Below, piece by piece: positions 46,157-57,300 of a stretch of 64,000 nt of DNA; positions within the stretch are counted from its first letter, which is position 1, and every line of letters starts with the position of its first letter. Location of the stretch: NCBI RefSeq assembly GCF_002959755.1, contig NZ_PPCW01000004.1:1-64000 (forward strand), read 5' to 3'. The translations under genes and the position numbers were made by a program. Source of the DNA: Veillonella sp. T11011-6 (lineage in GTDB: Bacteria > Bacillota > Negativicutes > Veillonellales > Veillonellaceae). The notes under the pieces were generated by a model. The model searched no databases and was not told the origin of the DNA. It saw only the letters and a list, made by a program, of their open reading frames with translations.

Positions 46157-49100
46157 TTATTGCACCTCTACGGAGCCATCACCTAGAATAGCTTCAATAG
46201 CCTTGATGGATTCATCGCTAGGGTCAAAGCACATATTCGGTGGCAAGTTAATGCGTTTCCGTTGGCGGTGCAAGTATAACGATGTTGGCACAGAGCCTGC
46301 GGTGTTCATTAACACTCGTTTTAAGGCTTCACTATTTTCTGGCGTATCATATTGGCTATAAATATGAATGGCCACATGCTTAGCCTGACTATAGTTTACC
46401 TTTAATGGCATAATGCGGTCTGCAATAATTTGCACACCCTTTTCATCCGCATCAACACGGCCTTTTACCTTAACGATCATATCGACCGCAAGGAACTGTT
46501 GGCTTTGACTAAAGACCTTCGGGAATGCCACTACATTGGCCGCACCAGAGTAATCTTCGATACGAAGAATAGACATAACCTCGTTTCGTCTTGTCATACG
46601 GTCCGTCTTATTTTCAATCAAACCGCCAAAGGTAATGGTTTGACCGTCATACTGCTCTGGATTTTCTACGAGAGCCCCCAGTTCAAAGAGCCCCTCTAAT
46701 TCCTTAGCATAGCCTTGCAATGGATGGCCTGTGATGTAAAAGCCGGTATATTCCTTTTCATCCTTCAATTTATCGTCTTCCGATAAATCCTCTACATTAG
46801 GTACAGGGATGAAATCTACAGATTCCTCTATATCGCCAAAGAGACTCACGGTGCCCATAGCGGCATCCTTTTGCTCTTTAGCACCAACAGCTTGGGCGCT
46901 TTCATACATATGCAACAATTGGTTTCGGTTTTCCTTGAAACCATCCATGGCACCGCAGCGAATGAGACTTTCAAGAAGTCGTTTATTAACAACCTTATTA
47001 TCAACACGTTTGCAGAAGTCCACAATATCCGTGTAAAGACCGTGCTCATTACGCTCAGTAATCAAGCGATCGATAGCATTGTCCCCTACGTTCTTAATGC
47101 CCCCAAGGCCGAAGCGAATAGCATCGCCTTGCACGGCAAAGCTGCGCTCAGAATAGTTAATATCTGGGCCTAGCACCTTAACATTATGCTTCTTGCAGGC
47201 ATTGATATAATACGTCAATTTTTGCATGTTCTGCATAAAGCTAGTCATGGTAGCAGCCATGAATTCAGGGAAATAGTGAGCTTTCAAGTACGCTGTTTGG
47301 TACGCAATGTACGCATAAGCCGCACTATGCGATTTATTAAAGCCATAGCCCGCAAAGTATACGAGCAAGTCAAATACTTCGTTCGCAATGGACTCTTCTA
47401 TACCATTGTTAATGGAACCTTGAATAAAGGATTCACGTTGAGCCTTTAGAACGGATTCCTTTTTCTTACCCATGGCACGGCGCATTAAGTCCGCCTGACC
47501 AAGGGAGAACCCGCCCATGGCGGATGCAATCTGCATAACCTGTTCTTGGTACAAGATTACACCAAAGGTATCTTTTAAAATCGGTTCCAAGATAGGATGT
47601 AAATAGGTAACCTCTTTTTTACCGTGACGGCGGTCGATAAAGTCCGCTACCATGCCAGAGCCCAATGGGCCTGGACGGTACAAGGCAACCAATGGAATTA
47701 AGTCTTCGAAATGTTCAGGCTTAAGGTCCATAACGAGCTTTGTAATACCTTCCGATTCGAGCTGGAATACACCAGAGGTATCGCCCTTAGTGAGGATATC
47801 ACAAGCCGCCTTGTCGTCTAGTGGAATAGCATCTAAATCGAGGTCGATACCACGGTTTGCCTTGATAAGCTTTAAGGCATCCCCCATAACCGTTAAGGTA
47901 CGGAGACCCAAGAAGTCCATCTTTAAGAGGCCTAATTCCTCGATGTTATCCTTATCGTACTGCGTTACAAAGCCTTCTTCGTTGGCATTTTGTACTGGTA
48001 CATGGTCATCTAGAGGGTCTGCAGAAATTACGACGCCCGCTGCATGAGTGGACGAATTACGCGCAATCCCTTCTAGCTTTTTACCAAAATCAAATAACTC
48101 TTTAACATTTGGATCGGCTTCGTATAAAGCTTTTAACTCTTTGCCTTGTAGAGCCTTATCTAAGGTAATCCCCAGTTCGTTAGGAATCATCTTAGCAATG
48201 CGGTTTACTTCTGCCAAAGGTAAGTCGAGCACGCGACCTACGTCTCGGATAACGGCACGAGCCGCCTCTGTACCGAAGGTAATAATCTGAGACACACGAG
48301 CTTGGCCGTATTTCCGCGTTACATATTCGATGGCTTGACCACGCTTTTCGTAGCAGAAGTCAATATCGATATCAGGCATGCTTACCCGCTCTGGATTTAA
48401 GAACCGTTCAAAGAGTAAGTCGTATTTCAATGGATCAAGGCCTGTAATGCCAAGTAAATAGGCAACTACAGAACCTGCCGCCGAACCACGACCAGGTCCT
48501 ACTAAAATGTCATGCTCACGGGCATAGCGTACATAGTCCCATACGATGAGGAAGTAATCCTCAAAGCCCATGGTTCCAATTACATCTAACTCGTAGTCTA
48601 AACGTTTTTGTAATTCTTCAGATGTTTCACCATAGAGGCGAGGAATTTCTCGTTCACAAACCTTACGTAAATAGGTCTTAGACGTTTCCCCTTCTGGCAC
48701 ATCAAAGTGCGGCAAGTGATGTTCGTCAAAATTAAACTCTACATTGCAGCGCTCTGCAATTTTTAAAGTATTTTCGATGGCTCCTGGAATATGTCCAAAT
48801 AGCTCAGCCATCTCATCCCCAGACTTGAGATAAAACTCATCATTAGGGAATTTTAAGCGATCCACCTCAGCACGACGTCGGCCTGTAGAAATACATACCT
48901 TAATATCTTGCGCGTCTGCGTCCTCTTTTAAAACATAGTGGAAGTCATTAGATGCTACGATGCCAAGACCATATTCTTTACTGAGTTTAATGAGCTCCTC
49001 TTGGGCTTTCGCCTCCTCTGGCAAGCCATGATTTTGAATTTCTAAGAAGAAATTATCCTTGCCGTACGTCTCGATATACCATTCAATAGAACGCTTAGCG

Positions 49101-49564
49101 CCTTCCATATTATCTTGCAAAATATACTGAGGAATCTCCCCTTGAATACAAGCACTGAGGGCAATAATGCCCTTGCTGTATTGGCGCAATAAATCGCGGT
49201 CTGCACGAGGCTTATAATTAAACCCTTCAGTAGAGGCTTTCGACACGATTTTAACTAGATTTCGATACCCTTCCATAGTCTCAGCCAACAGAATAAGATG
49301 TTTCAAACGTTCACGGCTACGACCTTCCGGCTTATCAAGGCGGCTATGTTCCGTTACATATACTTCACAACCTATGATAGGCTTAACACCTTGTGCTATA
49401 CACTCTTTATAGAAATAAATGGCTGCGTACATATTGCCGTGGTCTGTAATGGCAAGGGCTGGCTGATTTAACTCCTTCGCACGACGTACCATGTCAGGCA
49501 AACGACTGATGCCGTCTAGCAAACTAAACTCTGTATGACTATGTAAATGTACAAATGGCTGCAT
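46157..49564 (-). CDS. dnaE: DNA polymerase III alpha subunit
   Basis: The replicative polymerase catalytic subunit (C family, DnaE type), 1135 residues. The N-terminal PHP domain (FVHLHSHTEFSLLDG, ALAITDHGNMYA) is followed by palm and fingers with the catalytic aspartates in MPDIDIDFCYEKRG (about 393-406) and GPGRGSAAGSVVAYLLGI. Next come the fingers (FQLESEGITKLVMDLKP, ILYQEQVMQIA), tandem helix-hairpin-helix and an OB domain (ITFGGLIENKTDRMTRRNEVMSILRIEDYSG). The PHP domain retains most metal residues. It begins 13 nt after ygjP and is followed by pyk. Confidence 0.97.
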   Translation of the reverse strand: MQPFVHLHSHTEFSLLDGISRLPDMVRRAKELNQPALAITDHGNMYAAIYFYKECIAQGVKPIIGCEVYVTEHSRLDKPEGRSRERLKHLILLAETMEGYRNLVKIVSKASTEGFNYKPRADRDLLRQYSKGIIALSACIQGEIPQYILQDNMEGAKRSIEWYIETYGKDNFFLEIQNHGLPEEAKAQEELIKLSKEYGLGIVASNDFHYVLKEDADAQDIKVCISTGRRRAEVDRLKFPNDEFYLKSGDEMAELFGHIPGAIENTLKIAERCNVEFNFDEHHLPHFDVPEGETSKTYLRKVCEREIPRLYGETSEELQKRLDYELDVIGTMGFEDYFLIVWDYVRYAREHDILVGPGRGSAAGSVVAYLLGITGLDPLKYDLLFERFLNPERVSMPDIDIDFCYEKRGQAIEYVTRKYGQARVSQIITFGTEAARAVIRDVGRVLDLPLAEVNRIAKMIPNELGITLDKALQGKELKALYEADPNVKELFDFGKKLEGIARNSSTHAAGVVISADPLDDHVPVQNANEEGFVTQYDKDNIEELGLLKMDFLGLRTLTVMGDALKLIKANRGIDLDLDAIPLDDKAACDILTKGDTSGVFQLESEGITKLVMDLKPEHFEDLIPLVALYRPGPLGSGMVADFIDRRHGKKEVTYLHPILEPILKDTFGVILYQEQVMQIASAMGGFSLGQADLMRRAMGKKKESVLKAQRESFIQGSINNGIEESIANEVFDLLVYFAGYGFNKSHSAAYAYIAYQTAYLKAHYFPEFMAATMTSFMQNMQKLTYYINACKKHNVKVLGPDINYSERSFAVQGDAIRFGLGGIKNVGDNAIDRLITERNEHGLYTDIVDFCKRVDNKVVNKRLLESLIRCGAMDGFKENRNQLLHMYESAQAVGAKEQKDAAMGTVSLFGDIEESVDFIPVPNVEDLSEDDKLKDEKEYTGFYITGHPLQGYAKELEGLFELGALVENPEQYDGQTITFGGLIENKTDRMTRRNEVMSILRIEDYSGAANVVAFPKVFSQSQQFLAVDMIVKVKGRVDADEKGVQIIADRIMPLKVNYSQAKHVAIHIYSQYDTPENSEALKRVLMNTAGSVPTSLYLHRQRKRINLPPNMCFDPSDESIKAIEAILGDGSVEVQ

Positions 49565-49576
49565 GGTACACCTCCT

Positions 49577-50320
49577 TTAAGGGCGATGAGCAAAATACAC
49601 GTTCAATGACTTCTTACGAACCTTCCAGTCTGGTAAAAACTGTGCCACTAGATTGTGAAAGTTCTTGGAATGGTCTAAATATTTAAAATGAGCAAACTCA
49701 TGAACCATAACGTACTCAATATACGCCTGTGGCCCCTCTAATAGTCGGGTATTCATCTTGATGAGCTGCTTTGCTGGCGTACAAGAACCCCAACGGCTCT
49801 TCATACGCTGCTGTTTTATGGTTGGCATAGGTACATCAATACCTTGCTTGTGAAAGCGTTGATACACGACCTTCGCCCAATGGACAAAGACCTTCTCCCC
49901 TAAATTACGCCAATAACTTTGCATTAATTTATGCTTCGCTTCAAAGGTCGTACCACGAGGTACCACCATAGTAAGAATGGCTTTTCCGTCAAAGCCAATA
50001 TGAGGCTTTCCGTCCTGCTCAACTAGGCGCAACGTAACGGGAATTCCCAGGATTGATAAGCTTTCACCATTCACATACTGCAACGCCTCAACACGCTTGG
50101 CATTCAATGCATCAATCTTGTAACGAGCTCGCTCAATGAAGGGCATATTCTCGATGACAAACTTGTCCACCCTATAATCCGGCACATAGGCATTTGCCGA
50201 CACATGGATCACACCATCCTTTGTAATGCGCATGTTCATGTTCTTCACACGCTTGATGGTTAACTCATATTCAATTGTGTCGCCATTATAGGTAATAGAC
50301 CTAGTTGTTGAAGTATTCAT
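49577..50320 (-). CDS. YgjP-like metallopeptidase (M48-type)
   Basis: 247 residues from ATG 50320, which follows AAAAGGT; an ATG eight codons upstream is without a ribosome site. YgjP/DUF45 family hallmarks: a beta-rich N-terminal half (ITYNGDTIEYELTIKRVKNMNMRIT), then MKSRWGSCTPAKQLIKMNTRLLEGP, and the zinc motif VMVHEFAHFKYLDHSKNFH (HExxH with a third ligand His). A cytosolic metal-dependent hydrolase of unknown substrate. First gene of the dnaE-pyk-BI1-lysR transcription unit. Confidence 0.9.
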   Translation of the reverse strand: MNTSTTRSITYNGDTIEYELTIKRVKNMNMRITKDGVIHVSANAYVPDYRVDKFVIENMPFIERARYKIDALNAKRVEALQYVNGESLSILGIPVTLRLVEQDGKPHIGFDGKAILTMVVPRGTTFEAKHKLMQSYWRNLGEKVFVHWAKVVYQRFHKQGIDVPMPTIKQQRMKSRWGSCTPAKQLIKMNTRLLEGPQAYIEYVMVHEFAHFKYLDHSKNFHNLVAQFLPDWKVRKKSLNVYFAHRP

Positions 50321-50430
50321 ACCTTTTATTTTATCATAAAACACTCATAAAATCGTAAAAATCTAGTGATTTTAATAGAACTACTTAGATTTTAATCAAT
50401 ACTGATTTTTATTAGTTTTCAATATAAAAA

Positions 50431-50470
50431 TGACATCTATACCAGTCCCTTATGAAAGGTATAGATGTCA
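50431..50470. terminator. Terminator downstream of the CDI-like locus
   Basis: A perfect 13-bp stem (TGACATCTATACC / GGTATAGATGTCA) with a 14-nt loop; TTTTTATATT follows on the minus strand. It lies between the immunity candidate and ygjP. Confidence 0.9.
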
Positions 50471-50589
50471 TTAAAATAAGCTTATAACATTTAACACTAA
50501 ATATTATTTAAGGATAGAAGTTAATAAAGGTTAATCCCAAAATTAAAAGTAATCATAAGTATAGAATCAACTCAATAATCTTTTAGAAT

Positions 50590-51354
50590 CTATAATCCCA
50601 AGTCTATGAACTTCCCTGAAACTTTAATCTGCCAGAACATCCCTTTAGTGGCTTTTAAATCAATGCCTATTTCTAACTTGTCAGAACTCACATCATAAAA
50701 TGGTAATAATACCTGTAATGATGCTAATTTTGCTTTCATAGTAATTAAATCTTTACTTAATTGCCCCGATATATTAGTATCAGCTATCTCCTGTAAATTG
50801 GAAATACATGCTTGAAGATCTTCATTCTGAATACGTTCACACGTATATATTTCAGACAAATAGATCTGTTTAATACAACTTAAGATTGATTCAGAAATGA
50901 ATTCAGGTTTTTGTAAGACTTCATACAATCCTAACAAAAACAACGCCCAAAATATCTCCTCTACATAATCGGTAAAGAAATAGATACCGAACTTATCTTC
51001 ATCATGTGTAGAAATCTTTAACGCTTCAGATAAACTATTACCCTCTAACTCCCGTTCTATTAAAGCAATCCAACTACTGCATTCAATATCATCTAACGTA
51101 TCATTTAATGCTGGTATAGGAATCCTACGAGCCATCCACTCATCAACATCCTCTAAACTCATCCCATCTCCAATAATATTTAACAATTTATCGGACAGAT
51201 GTGCTTTTCTACACATTAATCGAATTAACATACTAAATATGTAATATTCTAGAATGGTCAAATCAATATAATTTCGTCTATATGCCTTAACAGCACCCAA
51301 TATAAAGACCATTAAAAATGTATCTAAACTTTTTTTATTTTTAAAATAAACCAT
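50590..51354 (-). CDS. Candidate CdiI-type immunity protein
   Basis: 254 residues from ATG 51354, which follows AGAGGT; a GTG six codons upstream overlaps that site. A soluble helical protein with a hydrophobic N-terminal third (TFLMVFILGAVKAY, then YIDLTILEYYIFSMLIRLM). It shows no named domain. It starts 22 nt after the stop of the large FhaB/CdiA-like gene, on the same strand, before a terminator: the exact position of an immunity gene in CDI loci. The immunity role is inferred from position only. At 254 residues it is larger than many CdiI proteins. Confidence 0.6.
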   Translation of the reverse strand: MVYFKNKKSLDTFLMVFILGAVKAYRRNYIDLTILEYYIFSMLIRLMCRKAHLSDKLLNIIGDGMSLEDVDEWMARRIPIPALNDTLDDIECSSWIALIERELEGNSLSEALKISTHDEDKFGIYFFTDYVEEIFWALFLLGLYEVLQKPEFISESILSCIKQIYLSEIYTCERIQNEDLQACISNLQEIADTNISGQLSKDLITMKAKLASLQVLLPFYDVSSDKLEIGIDLKATKGMFWQIKVSGKFIDLGL

Positions 51355-51376
51355 AGTTATACCTCTGTCCACTAAT

Positions 51377-54300
51377 TTATTCTAGCTTTCGATTTACCGA
51401 TTCACCATTAATTCTTTTTATCTTTGGATTAAATATTTGTCCATTTCTATTTTGGAAATAATGGATTTCTATATCATTTCCATTAATATCTTTCCCATGG
51501 TCATATATTTTTTTCCAATCGCCCCCTACATCTTCTTTTAATTGTTTACCGAGACCATCCTCATTTTTTATATTTAATTTATCTTTTTGGTAACTCTTAA
51601 AACCTTTAGGTAATGACTTTAACTCCTTCAAAGAGTTATAAACCTTCTTAATTCGATCATTTACAGAATATAATCCACTAGATAAATTAGTATTAGACTT
51701 ATTATCATTCTTATTTTTATTATTAGAGTTTCTATTAAGATTATCTAAATTTTTCTTAGAATTTTCTTCCGATATAGATTTAGCCTTACTCTTATCCTGA
51801 TATTTATTTGCAAAATGAATCCCATCAGGTAATGGACTCCCAGCTCTAATTTCATCTATTGTAAATGACGATTCCGGACTCAATCGTTCGTCTGCATAGT
51901 GTAGTGCAACTGTTGTAGAAATCGTTTTCCCAGTTAACGTTGATTGAAAAGAATTAGTATGAGTATTAAATACCAAATTATCATTTGGATTATCTACAAA
52001 TATTGCATCACCTTCAGTATGTGTTGAATGTACAACCTGGCCTGTTGATATGTTTTGCAATCTAGAAAACGGAGAATTGCCATCAGAACCAATATCTACC
52101 CAATTATCTGTACCATCAGGACCAATAACACGTCCTGTGAATATAGTTGCCCCCGATGTGCTTATGCCTCTAAAATATCGGCGACCAAGACTATCATATT
52201 CACCGGTATCTTTATATGTATTTCCATCTGCTGCATGATATACATTAATAGGCTGAAATCCACTATCTAAATTATAATTTTCTTGAACCCGTAATGAGGT
52301 ACCAGGATAAGATACTGTTATAGCCCATGGACCACTATATACAGGAGCCTCTCCAGTTTCAATGGAGCTATCGTCAACACGCTCCATCAATGTCCCGCCT
52401 GCTTCAACACCAGAAGTTATTTTACCTCTATAAAATGCAGTGCCAGGAATATTAGCCATTATATTTTCATCAAAAGTAGTAGGCTCGCCCGCACCAGTTA
52501 CAAGTGGAGTACTTACTAAATTTCCAGCAATTAAAGCTGGTGATGCATTCTTTGCTAGACCATAAGCACCTTTACCAACTGAAGCTAAAGAGGATATAGT
52601 ATTTGAGACTCCTGAATTCCAAACAAGGTCTTCATTCCACTTTGTAGCATAAGATGCGACTGCCGAGCCAGCATTTGCATTTTCCCCACTAGCCTTATTA
52701 ACCACACCACCAACGGTAGCACTCAACCATTGTGCTAATGCTGGATCATATTTAGCTACTTTCTTTATTTCGTCAATTAGCAACTCATTAGTCATAGTAG
52801 CTTTAAATCCGCTACCCGGTGTATTACCAGCCATGCGCGCTGCTACTTCACCTATAATGCCATGTGCAATAGATTTAGCGATTTTGCCATCTTTGGTTGT
52901 TGGTTGCCAGTTATGTAGTTGTTCAAATGCATTTTTAGAGAATAGACGTGCTAATTCCTGACGTTCTTCAATTTTCTTTTTATCAAAAATTTTATCTAAT
53001 TGATATAATGTATTCTCGGTATTAGTATTAATGGTTTTAGTATCAATTTCTTTACCATCTACTGTAAGTATACCATCAGAGATAGCAGATTGAGTAGTAG
53101 AGCTTGCTTTACCTTTAGATCCTACACCTAAGTTTGGAACTAGACCGATATTATTATAGATCTTATCATAGCCTTTTTTATCCTTGGTCTTCATCTCTTC
53201 TAGTTTCTTTTTACTGCCATAGTAGTTATAGCCGATACCATTGTTGCTATATGTATACTCAGCTTCGTTTTTGATGTCCTTCATCTCTAGAGATTTGGTA
53301 GTCAATTTATTCTTAGCTTTTGGAGCATCACTTTTAATTACAGCACCCTCTAATGTAGTATTATTACCTACATTAACATCGTAGCCCTCTTCTCCAGCAT
53401 AAAGACCGGCTTGTTCTGTTACGCTTTTCCACTTGCTATCAATTCGTCCTACGCTAGCATTGATACTACCAGTTGGATTTTTGAAGTTAGGTTTAGAAGA
53501 AACGGAGAACCCCGCAGATTTACTATGTTCTTTAAAGTTATCTACATCTTGTAAGCTTTTAATATGTAAATCACGGCCTGTGTCTACTTCTACCTTCTTG
53601 CCAGATACGGTAGAACCAATAATATTTGTATCTCGTTTTGCTTTAAGTTGTGCTAATTCAACTGCTTTAATCTTAGTAGGCACATAACTTTCTTGATGAG
53701 TATCCCCATTTTGACGAGCCATATGACCACTCGCATTAATGTCGAGAAGTCCTCCACCAGTTAAGCTAATACCTGCCCCAACACTCCATCCAGAACTTTT
53801 ATAAGTATTATTAACATCTACAGTATTCTTACCAGCCTCAAGATTAATATCACTAGCGCTATCTAATACTAAATTTGTAGCCTCTACTGTTTCACCAGTT
53901 AACCCAATACCAGATTTCTGAGCATCTCGAGCCTTGATTTGTACTTCACTATCACTAACAAGAGTACCACCTTGATATGTATTTGTATCTACTACTTGCC
54001 CTTGTTTTCTAGAAGTGCTACCAATGCTTACAGATAAGTTAATAGCATCATCAATATTTTTAGCGCCTCGTTTAGCTTTACCGTCTACTTTATCAACTTT
54101 ACCTGTTACGGCATCGCGTATTTTTTCTCCATGTAAAGCTGCATCTACTGCTTCATATCCATCTTGCAATTGTTTACGCGCTTCATTGAGTTCAAGAGCG
54201 GCTAACCGTTTGTCATCACGGCCACCAGCTTGTTTTATAGTGCGCGTAGTATTTGTAAGTGTATTTGCTATTGCACCACCTAAAGATACAGTAAGGCCAC

Positions 54301-57300
54301 TTTTCTTGTAACGTTCATCATGTGTCATGTGGTTACGGTCTACGTTACCATCTAATGTAACAGCAGAGCCATCTAATACTGCACCTTCTTTAGCAACAAT
54401 ATCTGCACTTGTAAGATGAACAGTATCATTAGCCTTAATATTTACAGTCCCTTTCGTACTAGCAATTGTGCTTCGTACAGTATCTTCTTCATGGTTTGCT
54501 TCATCAATATTGTGTTTTTCTTTACCAATAGAGAAACCTATACCTGCACCACCTAGCAAGCCAGATTTTTTATGACGATACACACTAGAGCCATCAGTAA
54601 TAGATTTATCTGCACCCAATTCTACTTTACCACCAGCGGTAATAGATACGGCATTCTCACCCATAATTTGAGCAGATTGACCAGTTACATCTTGAGCACT
54701 AGTAATCGTTACAGTTTTACCACTTAATGTAGAACCTGTTACAGATGTACTTGTTACGTCATCAACAGCATTTGTACTTTCACGTTTGACTAAACTTTTC
54801 TTTTTATCTAGGTATACATGATTAACAGTACTATTTGCCTTCGCTGTATTTAATGCAACCGTATTACCAGATACGTGTACTTTGTCTGCCGCTAATACTT
54901 GACTACCTTCCAGTTGTACGGCATCAGAGGCTACAATGGAAACGTTCTTACCTTCAACGCTACTACCAATAGATGATTGAGCTTTAACCAGATCATGAGA
55001 CTGAGTCGTTTGAGAGTGTCCACCACCAGATTTACCTTTATCAAAACGATGTTCTTCAAGCTCATGTGTAGCATTCATTGCTTTCATCGTTACATTGCGA
55101 CCTGCCGTAACAGTTGTATTCACATCAGAGGAGACAATACCTGCCTCCATAGATACATCTCGGCCTGCAACTACTATTGTTTGACCAGCACCACCAATAC
55201 GGCCTTGATCTACACCAGTAATCGTTTCACGACGATTGTTGCTACTGTTCCACTCAACCTTGCTATTACCGGCCTCATACTGTAAGCCTTTATTAATTAC
55301 ATCGCGCCCCGCAACAACCTTTGTGGAGCCTGCTGTATTAGTTTGTGTAATTGTGCCACCTTCATTAACAACGTCTTTCTTAGCATACACAGAGACTGTA
55401 TCGTTGCCCATAATAGTGCCTTGTGTATTACGAACTTCGTCATTTGCTGTAACCGTAGCCGTGTTACCTTTAATAAGACCATTATCATTGTGAATGGAAT
55501 TACCAGTAAGAGTCACATCCTTATCCGCTACAATGCTACCACTATTATGCATAGTGTCAACAGAAAGGTTAATAGATTGGGCCTGCAAATTAGCGCCACC
55601 TTCTACTCGTTTTGTGTTTGGTGCTAAATATAGAGTAGGTACTAGCACAGTTTCAGTTTTGCCATCTGGTAATACAACAGACTTACTCACTAGGAGCACT
55701 ACATCTTCTTTAAGATTTTTTTGCTCAGCCTCGGTTAAACCTCGACCTAATACAATAGATTGAGATTTAGTTACACTAATCCCTGCATCCATCAATTGGC
55801 GATATTGTTCTTCTGCGGAAAGACCAGATTGAAGTCTACTTTTACCAGTTTGACGCATAATCTCTTGCATAACGAGTTGCTGCTCGTAATACCCATCACC
55901 CAATCGTTTTTGTATATTCATAGGGTCTAATTTAAGGCGAGATAATACGTAATCAGAAGATAAGAAGTTGCGACGATTTGTGAAGTTAGGATCTGTTTCA
56001 ATCACATACGATGTATTAGGGTTCGTCGATAACTGACTCATACTATTTAATAGAGATGCATCTACTGTGGTATCACTTTTACTATTTTCTACATGACCGC
56101 CATATACGGCAACAGGTACATCTTTAGGATTCACCTTAGTATTCTTATACTTCGCTTCACGAATATTGGTAGTATCCCACCCTTTTTTATGATGACGGCT
56201 ATAACTTGTAGCTGTGCCCTCTTCAGTAATATATTCATTACCTTTAGGATTACTTTGCTCATAATGACCTACAGTACCAGTAATATCGCCAGCAGCACTA
56301 ATTTGACTAGCTTCATTCACCATATGATCTACATCCACATGTAAATTACCGCCAGAAATAATTCGACCAGGATTAGATGTATCTACTGCATCTACTTCGC
56401 GAGTACGATCATATTCATATTTAGTCCAACTATCATGATGTTTACCATTTATAGAAAGTTGTAGATTCTCAGAAGAGTGTACTACTACTTTATCTTTTGG
56501 AATTTCATCATCATGTCCATAAATTCGTTCTTCAGACAATTGATAACGCTTAATGCTGCCGGATGGAGCTACTTCGTTTTTGACATGCTCTTTACCCTCT
56601 ACAGCTACACGCTTAAGGGTAATACCACCATTTTTATTATCTACAGATTTCGCAAGTAAAGCTCCACCTTGACCAAACTCAATGGTAGATGCAGTATTCA
56701 CTACACTATCCATTTTACCGGATACTGTACCTTTCTCATCCATCGTTTTACCAAGCTGTAATTTACCTTCTGCTTTGATTACACTACCATCTGTATTAAC
56801 AATAGATTTTGTTGCTATAGACAAATCTTTTTGAGCTATCATAACAGGTGCTTCTTTAGTCGTAGCATTACCAGTTTGTATTACAGAGTCAGTAGTAATC
56901 TTTGCTGTATCTACATAAAGTTTACCCTTATTCATCTGCTCTAGACTTTTGGTTGTAATATTGGCATCTGTAGTAGCTATCGTACCTGTATTTTGCAACT
57001 TACCAGTGCTATCTATGGTTAGTTTATTTTGTGCAGACACTACACCTTGGTTATTAACACCAAAGCCTTCGTTGGTACCCACCAAGTACATACTATTAGC
57101 ATACATACCACCAATAGCAGCTACATCAAGGCCGACTTGACTCGATTCACCAGTTTTGTGAGTATTTGTAACTTTACCAGTAGCATCTACGGAAATATCA
57201 TTCTTACCCGTTACAACTTGAGCATCTTGAGCCCAAACTTTACCATTGAGCTTTACAGCCTCAGCAAGCATATCTGTACGTGCTGTTTTAGAGGCATTAA

